Source: Kiritimatiellia bacterium
Lineage (GTDB): Bacteria; Verrucomicrobiota; Kiritimatiellia; SLAD01
Assembly: GCA_007134175.1 (NCBI GenBank)
Contig: SLLF01000191.1
Coordinates: forward strand, 1-5,190
Direction: 5' to 3'
DNA: 5,190 bases
Shown here: in pieces, positions 1 to 5,190 of the stretch
How positions within the stretch are numbered: position 1 is the stretch's first letter
Layout: every line of letters begins with the position of its first letter
The notes under the pieces: generated by a model
The model's input: only the letters and a program-made list of their open reading frames with translations
Databases searched by the model: none
What the model was told of the DNA's origin: nothing
Made by a program: the position numbers and the translations under genes

Positions 1-2
1 CC

Positions 3-407
3 ATCTTCGCAGTCAACCCAACTGATGCCGCCACGCCAGCGGGTCCGGGGCAGGCCTGTATATATGTGAATGGGTCCTGGTACAAAGCTTCTTGGTCCGT
101 ACCACTGACCGCTGACCCAGTGGCTCAAATGGATGTTCAAGTGTTGCAAGAGCGGCTACTGGGACCGGTACTAGGGATCGACGACCCGCGCAACAATGCG
201 CGCATATCCTTTGTCGGCGGGATTCGTGGCACGAAAGAATTGGAACGGCGGGTGGACGATGGTCGGGCCGCCGTCGCCTTTTCCTTGCACCCTGTCACTG
301 TTCAGCAGCTGATGGCCGTGGCGGACGCTGGTTTGATCATGCCGCCCAAAAGCACGTGGTTTGAGCCTAAATTGCGCTCGGGCCTGTTGATACATGAATT
401 GACCTAA
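3..407 (+). CDS. DUF1015 family protein, C-terminal fragment (5' end outside window)
   Basis: The reading frame is open from the left edge of the window, so this is the last ~134 residues of a longer protein. A GTG at 66 is internal and not a credible start, because the frame upstream of it ([16 protein letters not shown]...) reads as ordinary protein. The tail matches my knowledge of DUF1015-family C-termini: a DVQVLQE...LGPVLGIDD segment, then [16 protein letters not shown], then [20 protein letters not shown], and the closing [21 protein letters not shown]. The family is widespread in bacteria and usually over 400 residues. Its biochemical role is not firmly established as far as I know, so none is assigned. 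No signal peptide or membrane segment is visible in this part. The gene ends 20 bp before mnmG on the same strand and may be co-transcribed with it, although no functional link is evident. Family assignment is confident; function is unknown. Confidence 0.88.
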   Translation: MFAVNPTDAATPAGPGQACIYVNGSWYKASWSVPLTADPVAQMDVQVLQERLLGPVLGIDDPRNNARISFVGGIRGTKELERRVDDGRAAVAFSLHPVTVQQLMAVADAGLIMPPKSTWFEPKLRSGLLIHELT

Positions 408-427
408 CGTTTGGGCGGCGACGGGTA

Positions 428-2440
428 ATGCACGATCCTTTTGATGTAGTAGTGGTCGGTGGTGGCCACGCCGGTTACGAAGCCGCACTGGCGTCGGCCC
501 GCATGGGGGCGCATACGGCCCTGATAACCATGGCGCGCGAGGCCATCGGGCGAATGTCATGCAATCCATCCATTGGCGGCATGGCCAAGTCGCACATCGT
601 ATTCGAGATAGATGCCCTTGGCGGCGAGCTGGCCCGCAATGCTGATTTTACCGGCATACAATTCCGGACGCTAAACACACGCAAAGGCCCAGCCGTTCAG
701 GCCAACCGACTGCAATCGGAGAAAAGCGCCTTTCCCGCCCGAATTCAGGCCGTCATTAACACAACCCCCAATCTGGAAATCATAGAGTCTGCCATAGGGG
801 ATCTGTGGATCGAAAATGGCAAACTAAAAGGGGTCTTGACTGAAGGAAACGAAATAATAGCCGGCCACAGCGTCATCATCACGACCGGCACATTTCTCGG
901 GGGCCGAATTCATATTGGCGACCAATCACACGAAGGGGGACGACTCGGGGAAAAGGGTGCCTATCAGCTGAGCCAACGCTTCAAAGACCTCGGCTTTCGA
1001 ATGGGCCGCCTCAAGACCGGCACGCCACCACGCCTACATCGCGACAGCATTGATTACCACCTTACCGAAAAGCAGCCCGGTTTGATACCGCCGCCCCTGT
1101 TCTCGCGCACTGCCCGCCACGCCTGGATGTTCCACGTGGAACATTGCAAGAGGGACAGAGAAAAAGTGCACGACGGAAAAGAGACAGACAAAAAGACCAG
1201 GATGATCAGGGACAGAGAACAAGGCGTTGCGACTCCAAATCCGCCTTATACCCACGAAGGGCTATCCCATGAGGACTGGTTGCGGATGTTCCACATGGAA
1301 CATTCGTCCCGCGTGGCGGAGCCATGGCGGCCAGGCGACGACCAAATCAATTGCTATCTGACTCATACGACGGAGAAAACCCACGAAATAATCCAGCAGA
1401 ATTTGGATCGTAGTGCGCTTTATGGTGGCTTGATTTCGGGCACAGGCGTTCGGTACTGTCCCTCTATAGAGGACAAAATTGTAAAATTTGCCGATCAACC
1501 TCAGCACCATGTTTTTATTGAGCCGGAAGGTCGCCATTGCGCAGAGGTGTATCCGAACGGCACCTCAAACAGCCTGCCGCAGGAAGTACAAGAGCAGATG
1601 ATCCATTCGATACCGGGTTTTGAGCTCGCGGTCTTGTTGAAACCAGGCTATGCGATTGAATACGACTATCTGGACCCTACCCAACTCTTTCACACGCTGG
1701 AGTCTAAGCGTATTGAGAATCTCTATCTGGCAGGCCAGGTCAACGGAACTACTGGTTATGAGGAGGCAGCGAGTCAAGGATTCGTCGCCGGCGTAAATGC
1801 GGTGCTAAAGTTACGCGGTGCCCCTCCGCTGGTAATTGGTCGGCATGAGGGTTATATTGGCGTATTGATCGATGACTTGGTAACCAAGGGTACCGACGAG
1901 CCTTACCGCATGTTCACGTCACGGGCGGAGCATCGACTGCTGCTGCGCCAGGACAATGCCTGGCTGCGCCTGTTGAGCCACGCCAAAAAGCTGCAGATCC
2001 ATGCGCCGGAAATGTTGCGCGAACTTGATTCCCTGGCCTCATCTTTAGACCTTGAAATTAAGCGGCTTCGCACCACCTTTGAAGGGCAACACTCGTTGGC
2101 TCAACTACTGCGCCGTCCCAACATGCGCTACCGTGATCTCACCGGGCAGCGGGCAGAGCTACATCCGGATGTGGTGGAGCAGGTAGAGATCCAGTTGAAA
2201 TACGAAGGGTATATCCAGCGCGAATTGACCCGCATCGAAAAAGCCGACCAGTTGGAGCGTATCATTATCCCGCGGTCAATTGATTACGATGCCATTCGGG
2301 CCTTGCGCTTTGAGTCACGCGAAAAGCTGAAGCGGATAGAGCCGGAAACTCTGGGACAAGCGGCGCGGATATCCGGTGTCAATCCGTCCGATATAGCCAT
2401 CCTTTCGGTCTGGATAAAAAAGTCCAAGGGCAGCAAATAG
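428..2440 (+). CDS. mnmG: MnmG (GidA), FAD-dependent tRNA U34 carboxymethylaminomethyl-modifying enzyme
   Basis: This is the FAD/NADH-dependent subunit that, with MnmE, modifies wobble uridine 34 of tRNAs reading NNA/NNG codons; it acts in the cytoplasm. Visible marks are the N-terminal dinucleotide-binding motif GGGHAG (residues 11-16), SCNPSIGG with Cys45, [10 protein letters not shown] (193-202), [11 protein letters not shown] (309-319), RYCPSIEDK with Cys344, [16 protein letters not shown] (436-451) and [17 protein letters not shown] (491-507). The C-terminal helical MnmE/tRNA-binding region includes YEGYIQRE and ends in [18 protein letters not shown]. Cys45 and Cys344 correspond to the two functionally important cysteines of the E. 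coli enzyme (C47, C277). The ATG at 428 puts the FAD motif in the usual place; its ribosome binding site is weak (GGGCGG/GGGT-like). The protein has 670 residues, against about 630 typically. Most of the excess lies between TGTPPR and CYLTHT: 107 residues from R202 to C309, against about 38 in E. coli as I recall it. That extra segment carries two parS-like palindromes. It looks intact and functional. Confidence 0.97.
   Translation: MHDPFDVVVVGGGHAGYEAALASARMGAHTALITMAREAIGRMSCNPSIGGMAKSHIVFEIDALGGELARNADFTGIQFRTLNTRKGPAVQANRLQSEKSAFPARIQAVINTTPNLEIIESAIGDLWIENGKLKGVLTEGNEIIAGHSVIITTGTFLGGRIHIGDQSHEGGRLGEKGAYQLSQRFKDLGFRMGRLKTGTPPRLHRDSIDYHLTEKQPGLIPPPLFSRTARHAWMFHVEHCKRDREKVHDGKETDKKTRMIRDREQGVATPNPPYTHEGLSHEDWLRMFHMEHSSRVAEPWRPGDDQINCYLTHTTEKTHEIIQQNLDRSALYGGLISGTGVRYCPSIEDKIVKFADQPQHHVFIEPEGRHCAEVYPNGTSNSLPQEVQEQMIHSIPGFELAVLLKPGYAIEYDYLDPTQLFHTLESKRIENLYLAGQVNGTTGYEEAASQGFVAGVNAVLKLRGAPPLVIGRHEGYIGVLIDDLVTKGTDEPYRMFTSRAEHRLLLRQDNAWLRLLSHAKKLQIHAPEMLRELDSLASSLDLEIKRLRTTFEGQHSLAQLLRRPNMRYRDLTGQRAELHPDVVEQVEIQLKYEGYIQRELTRIEKADQLERIIIPRSIDYDAIRALRFESREKLKRIEPETLGQAARISGVNPSDIAILSVWIKKSKGSK
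1127..1144. promoter_or_regulatory. parS: parS site 1 (ParB-binding centromere), perfect palindrome
   Basis: The 18 bases ATGTTCCACGTGGAACAT are an exact inverted repeat. The inner 16 bases (1128-1143), TGTTCCACGTGGAACA, fit the general bacterial parS consensus TGTTNCACGTGNAACA with no mismatch. ParB/Spo0J binds such sites, spreads to neighbouring DNA and helps load SMC near the replication origin. The site lies inside mnmG and is translated as MFHVEH (residues 234-239). No parAB genes are visible in the window, so the cognate ParB is inferred. Confidence 0.9.
1151..1223 (+). repeat. Three copies of a purine-rich 16-bp motif between the parS sites
   Basis: Copies start at 1151 (AGGGACAGAGAAAAAG), 1180 (AGAGACAGACAAAAAG, 2 mismatches to the first) and 1208 (AGGGACAGAGAACAAG, 1 mismatch to the first). 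The spacing is 29 and 28 bp. Copies 1 and 3 are read in the same frame (RDRE), while copy 2 is in another frame (KETDKK). The similarity is therefore at DNA level rather than a protein repeat. The tract is strongly purine-rich on the plus strand. It could be a decayed tandem duplication, a protein-binding array accompanying parS, or partly low-complexity coincidence. Confidence 0.6.
1286..1303. promoter_or_regulatory. parS: parS-like site 2, one base off the perfect palindrome
   Basis: ATGTTCCACATGGAACAT differs from site 1 only by A for G in the central CACGTG. Both GTTCCAC/GTGGAAC-type arms are otherwise kept. The match to site 1 extends to 21 bp with this single difference (1125-1145 against 1284-1304). 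It is read in frame as MFHMEH (residues 287-292). Known parS sets often include members with one or two mismatches, so binding by ParB is plausible but may be weaker, since the altered base is in the core. The centre-to-centre distance from site 1 is 159 bp. Confidence 0.72.
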
Positions 2441-2446
2441 TCAGCT

Positions 2447-3814
2447 TCACTTGCCGATACAGAAGCGGGCAAAGATCTGGTCCAGCAATTCTTCGTGATA
2501 GTGACGACCGACCACCTGGCCCAACAACTCCAGCGCACCACGCAAATGATCGGCCACCAGAACACATCCCTTTTCATTACTTGTGGATAACATGTCAACG
2601 GCATCGCGCACCTCATCCGCTGCCGATAAAAGTAGCTGGCGGTGACGAGCGGAAATAGTGGCGTGCGGACGGGCCTGCAAATCTATTCGCCGCGAAAGAA
2701 AACCCCTAATAGCATTCTTAACAACATCTATTCCAGGCACTTGCGTAGCAATTATGCGTTCCACGGGATGTGTATTATCAATATTAAGATCAGCCAGGGC
2801 CTTGTCCATTTTATTCCAAATCAACAGACTCCGCCCCGCTGGCAGCGTCGAAATGTTGTTGATTACCTGTTGATCAATTGGTTGTGAGGCGTCGATAACG
2901 TAAAGGTGCAGGTCGGCCCGCTTCATTTGCAAGTGGGTGCGCTCGATACCGCTACGCTCAATCTCGCAATCGGTTTCACGTAATCCAGCCGTGTCTACTA
3001 ACCGTACCGGGATGCCGCTAATCACGCCGTCTTCTTCGATAGTGTCGCGCGTGGTACCGGGCATATTGGAAACGATAGCTCGGTCTCGGCCGAGTAGCCC
3101 GTTCAACAGGGTGGACTTCCCAACGTTTGGTTTTCCGGAAATGACAATCAAGGCGCCGTCCCGTAGCATATGGCCCTCGTCCCATGAGTTCAGCAGCATT
3201 TGCATCCGGCCTTGAACCGCGGTAAGACGCTGCGTCAGGTTGGGCAAAACCGTGGGCGGTAGCTGGTCCTCGGGAAAATCCAAGGTTGCTTCGACATCCC
3301 CGTCGACCGCCACTAAATCGTCATAAATAGCGTTTATTAAATTACTTAGTCCTCCCTCTAATTGATCAAGTGCCGCGGCTGCGGCCCTTTCAGAACGGGC
3401 GTGGATAAGATCAAGCACCGCTTCCGCCTGCGCCAGGTCAAGCCGACCATTGAGAAACGCGCGCTGCGTGAATTCGCCGGGCTCCGCCAGGCGCGCCCCG
3501 GCTTGCAAGACGCGGCGCAACATCTGTTGTGCACACTGTGCCCCTCCGTGCCCCTGGAACTCAACTACATCCTCGCAGGTATAGCTGTGCGGGGCCCGCA
3601 TAAGCAAAAGCAAGACCTGATCGACGACCTCCTCACCATCAACAAAGTGACCAACCAAGAAATGTCCTGGTGCCGCATTTGAGGGAGCCTTTCCATGCGC
3701 GTGACGGAAGCACCGGTCCGCTATAGCAATGGCGGCGGGTCCCGACACCCGCACAATCGCAATACCACCAGCACCCGGCGGCGTGGCAATGGCCGCTATG
3801 GTGTCCTCGATCAT
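2447..3814 (-). CDS. mnmE: MnmE (TrmE), tRNA uridine-modification GTPase
   Basis: This potassium-activated, dimerising GTPase works with MnmG on U34 of tRNA, using a folate-bound one-carbon unit. The 455-residue length is normal. The N-terminal folate-binding domain shows DTIAAIATPPGAGGIAIVRVSG (4-25) and HSYTCEDVVEFQGHGG (76-91). The helical domain starts at EPGEFTQRAFLNGRLDLAQAE (111-131). The embedded G domain has G1 GKPNVGKS (227-234, with the K+-coordinating-type Asn230), G2 TTRDT (254-258), G3 DTAGLRE (274-280, Glu280 at the position of the catalytic Glu282 of E. coli) and G4 NKMD (334-337). The C-terminus is the family signature FCIGK. The usual SA-type G5 motif is replaced by IATQVPGID. 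The ATG at 3814 starts 13 bp after the recA stop; the Shine-Dalgarno is poor (TAGG overlapping that stop), hinting at translational coupling or leader-poor initiation. The gene is the last of the minus-strand run and ends 6 bp from the mnmG stop. Confidence 0.97.
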   Translation of the reverse strand: MIEDTIAAIATPPGAGGIAIVRVSGPAAIAIADRCFRHAHGKAPSNAAPGHFLVGHFVDGEEVVDQVLLLLMRAPHSYTCEDVVEFQGHGGAQCAQQMLRRVLQAGARLAEPGEFTQRAFLNGRLDLAQAEAVLDLIHARSERAAAAALDQLEGGLSNLINAIYDDLVAVDGDVEATLDFPEDQLPPTVLPNLTQRLTAVQGRMQMLLNSWDEGHMLRDGALIVISGKPNVGKSTLLNGLLGRDRAIVSNMPGTTRDTIEEDGVISGIPVRLVDTAGLRETDCEIERSGIERTHLQMKRADLHLYVIDASQPIDQQVINNISTLPAGRSLLIWNKMDKALADLNIDNTHPVERIIATQVPGIDVVKNAIRGFLSRRIDLQARPHATISARHRQLLLSAADEVRDAVDMLSTSNEKGCVLVADHLRGALELLGQVVGRHYHEELLDQIFARFCIGK

Positions 3815-3827
3815 CGCGGCTCAATAC

Positions 3828-4862
3828 CTATGCATTGAGCAATCCGGCATGAGCCTCTTTGATTTTATCAATTAGCTTTTGTTGCAACTCCGCGTCGTCC
3901 TTGAGCGCCCGGGCGGCGGCCTCGCGGCCCTGGCCAATCTGGTCGCCCTCAAACGATAGCCACGAGCCGCGCTTTTCGATTAAATTATACTGGACCGCAG
4001 CATCAATGATCGAGCCAGTCCAGGAAATCCCTTCTGCATACAAGATATCGAACTCGGCTTCCGTAAACGGGGGCGCGACCTTGTTCTTTACCACTTTAAC
4101 TTTTGTCCTATTTCCGTAAACCGTTCCCGCAGAGTTTTTTAAGTTAGCTATCCGCCTGATATCCAAGCGCACCGACGCGTAGAATTTCAAGGCGCGTCCA
4201 CCGGGGGTGGTTTCCGGATTGCCGAACATGACGCCGATTTTTTCGCGGATCTGGTTGGTGAAGATGCAGCAGGTTCTGGAGCGGTTGATCGCGGCAGTCA
4301 ACTTGCGCAGCGCCTGGGACATCAAGCGGGCTTGCAAGCCAACGTGGGAATCCCCCATGGCACCCTCCAGTTCAGCGCGCGGGGCGAGCGCAGCTACGGA
4401 GTCAACCACGACCACATCCAATGAGTTGCTCTTCACCAACTGTTCGGCAATATTAAGAGCTTCCTCGCCCGAATCCGGCTGGGAAACCAACAAATCGTCG
4501 ACATTGACCCCTATTTTTCGCGCGTAACCGGGGTCCAGCGCGTGTTCGGTGTCGATAAAAGCGGCCAGACCTCCCGTTTTCTGGGCGTTGGCGATGATGT
4601 GGGAGACCAGCGTGGTCTTGCCGGAAGATTCCGGACCGTATATCTCAATGACCCGGCCCCGCGGCACACCGCCTATCCCCAGCGCTAGATCCAAGGTCAA
4701 GGCGCCGGTCGGGATGCTGGCTATTTGTTTGGGGGCATCCTCGTCACCCAGGCGCATAATGGCGCCCTCACCATACTCCTTTTGAATCTGGGCGAGAACC
4801 GCACTCAAGGGTGCCGGCATGTTTTTGTCGTCGCTTGCGGTGTTTTTCGTTTTTGCAGCCAT
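3828..4862 (-). CDS. recA: RecA recombinase
   Basis: This ATP-dependent strand-exchange protein polymerises on single-stranded DNA, drives homologous recombination and stimulates LexA self-cleavage where an SOS system exists. The 344 residues compare with 353 in E. coli. Landmarks are Walker A GPESSGKT (76-83, Lys82 at E. coli K72), FIDTEHALD with catalytic Glu106 (E. coli E96), Walker [11 protein letters not shown] (150-159), DNA loop L1 around 165-174 (EGAMGDSH) and loop L2 around 201-222 ([22 protein letters not shown]). These are followed by [14 protein letters not shown] and the C-terminal domain with [14 protein letters not shown]. The strongly acidic tail of E. coli RecA is absent; the protein ends [11 protein letters not shown]1 has Ala168 where E. 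coli has Glu158. The start is supported by AAGGAG at suitable spacing, lying inside the end of thpR. It begins 2 bp after the thpR stop and is followed 13 bp later by mnmE. Confidence 0.98.
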   Translation of the reverse strand: MAAKTKNTASDDKNMPAPLSAVLAQIQKEYGEGAIMRLGDEDAPKQIASIPTGALTLDLALGIGGVPRGRVIEIYGPESSGKTTLVSHIIANAQKTGGLAAFIDTEHALDPGYARKIGVNVDDLLVSQPDSGEEALNIAEQLVKSNSLDVVVVDSVAALAPRAELEGAMGDSHVGLQARLMSQALRKLTAAINRSRTCCIFTNQIREKIGVMFGNPETTPGGRALKFYASVRLDIRRIANLKNSAGTVYGNRTKVKVVKNKVAPPFTEAEFDILYAEGISWTGSIIDAAVQYNLIEKRGSWLSFEGDQIGQGREAAARALKDDAELQQKLIDKIKEAHAGLLNA

Positions 4863-4864
4863 GG

Positions 4865-5190
4865 TTACGCTTCTCCTTGCAGTGGCGTGGTCGCTAAAAG
4901 ATGATAATGAGATCCTCTTGGCCGGAGCTCGCTGGCATAAAGATGGATCGCCTCAATGCGCACGGGGCCAAGCGTCGGCATCTTAAGCGCTTGCCAGGCC
5001 GTTGTCAATGCGCGGCCCGACCGACCGGGGCGCAGCCGAGCCAGTGTGATGTGCGGGTGAAAGGGTCGCGATTCCAGCTCCAGTGGCAGCTCGCCGATGG
5101 TTGTTTTGAGCGCACATTGCAACCGGGCCAGCTTCCCGCTGGGTTCTATAACGCCAACCCAGACGACCCGCGGTGAACGTGCGGAACCGA
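4865..5190 (-). CDS. thpR: RNA 2',3'-cyclic phosphodiesterase (ThpR/LigT family), C-terminal part
   Basis: The frame is open to the right edge of the window, so the first part of the protein lies outside. About 107 residues are visible of a family usually near 180-190. The TTG at 5122 is internal, because the upstream frame reads [20 protein letters not shown], which is typical family sequence. Members of this 2H phosphoesterase family carry two HxTx motifs and hydrolyse RNA 2',3'-cyclic phosphates (some show 2'-5' RNA ligase activity in vitro). The second motif is clear: [13 protein letters not shown], with HITL at visible residues 46-49. The first motif would be upstream of the window. The C-terminal [18 protein letters not shown] also fits. 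The stop is 2 bp before recA, so the two are almost certainly co-transcribed. A thpR gene just upstream of recA, often behind cinA, is an arrangement I recall from several bacterial groups; cinA cannot be confirmed here. Confidence 0.9.
   Translation of the reverse strand, partial: GSARSPRVVWVGVIEPSGKLARLQCALKTTIGELPLELESRPFHPHITLARLRPGRSGRALTTAWQALKMPTLGPVRIEAIHLYASELRPRGSHYHLLATTPLQGEA
4873..4878 (-). promoter_or_regulatory. Ribosome binding site of recA
   Basis: On the minus strand AAGGAG lies 10 nt before the recA ATG at 4862. It is a strong Shine-Dalgarno match and is embedded in the last codons of thpR, so recA can be translated from a thpR-recA message. It supports the chosen recA start. 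Confidence 0.8.

Larger units (their letters stand above)
1106..1327 (+). other. Extra in-frame segment of mnmG carrying parS sites and short repeats
   Basis: This covers about residues 227-300 of MnmG. It separates PPLFS from the conserved INCYLTHT block, where the E. coli protein has only a short connection; edges are approximate, placed by eye against the remembered E. coli sequence. The encoded peptide is highly charged ([26 protein letters not shown]), lacks hydrophobic core pattern and is probably a disordered or surface loop. It begins near one parS palindrome and ends near the other, with purine-rich repeats between. The reading frame is preserved throughout, so the gene is not broken. 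I infer that its DNA, rather than its peptide, is what is selected. Confidence 0.75.

Noticed and set aside
348..363. CACGTG core at 353-358 as a third parS site
   Set aside because: The arms (AAAG and GTTT) do not match the GTT/AAC arms of the parS consensus; only the core agrees, and it lies in the conserved KSTWFEP coding of DUF1015.
66..407. A separate 113-residue gene starting at GTG 66
   Set aside because: The same frame is open to the left edge and reads as DUF1015-type protein, so this is the tail of a longer gene.
171..569. Minus-strand 132-residue open frame across the DUF1015/mnmG junction
   Set aside because: It is antisense to two convincing genes, has no recognisable motif, and has a composition explained by the GC-rich opposite strand.
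1034..1537. Minus-strand open frames that also contain MFHVEH peptides
   Set aside because: The peptides appear on both strands only because the parS palindromes read the same both ways. The frames are antisense to intact mnmG.
2425..2465. Bidirectional terminator between mnmG and mnmE
   Set aside because: No stable inverted repeat with flanking T-runs is visible at the 6-bp junction.
2757..2772. GTTCCACG half-site in mnmE as a parS remnant
   Set aside because: Only the left arm and part of the core match; the right arm (GGATG) is not complementary.
2642..3682. Several plus-strand open frames opposite mnmE
   Set aside because: All are shadows of the intact mnmE; none shows family motifs or a supported start.
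4865..5122. A complete 85-residue gene starting at TTG 5122
   Set aside because: The upstream frame to the window edge encodes typical ThpR sequence, and the short form would lack half the family fold. It is treated as a partial gene.
5170..5190. GAACGTGCGGAAC near the right edge as a LexA-type operator
   Set aside because: It has two direct GAAC elements, not the inverted GAAC-GTTC arrangement, and lies within thpR coding sequence.

Overview
The window is a densely packed bacterial chromosome segment of core housekeeping genes. I saw no mobile element, CRISPR array or RNA gene. Base composition looks moderately GC-rich and fairly uniform, apart from a purine-rich stretch near 1150-1223 and a more AT-rich patch near 2700-2800. 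The phylum cannot be fixed from the sequence alone. The MnmG N-terminal wording ([24 protein letters not shown]) faintly recalls Verrucomicrobiota/PVC-type sequences, but that is only an impression.

Layout: the left part is on the plus strand. It holds the C-terminal end of a DUF1015-family protein (3-407) and, 20 bp later, a complete mnmG/gidA (428-2440). The right part is on the minus strand and is a tight run read right to left: the 3' part of thpR (4865-5190, continuing off the window), recA (3828-4862) and mnmE/trmE (2447-3814). The gaps are 2 bp (thpR-recA) and 13 bp (recA-mnmE), which suggests one operon. The two transcription units converge: the stop codons of mnmG and mnmE are separated by only 6 bp.

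Function: MnmE (GTPase) and MnmG (FAD enzyme) are partners in the complex that installs the aminomethyl-type modification on U34 of certain tRNAs. Here they are encoded tail to tail on opposite strands. RecA carries out homologous recombination and SOS signalling. ThpR is an RNA 2',3'-cyclic phosphodiesterase.

The most interesting feature is inside mnmG. An in-frame extra segment (about residues 227-300, nt 1106-1327) carries two parS-like ParB-binding sites. One is a perfect 18-bp palindrome (1127-1144) and the other is a near-identical copy with one changed base (1286-1303). They are read in the same frame as MFHVEH and MFHMEH. Between them lie three copies of a purine-rich 16-bp motif spaced 28-29 bp apart. 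This looks like a chromosome-partitioning (centromere) element housed within an essential-type enzyme gene, with the protein tolerating the extra loop. It also suggests that the segment lies near the replication origin.
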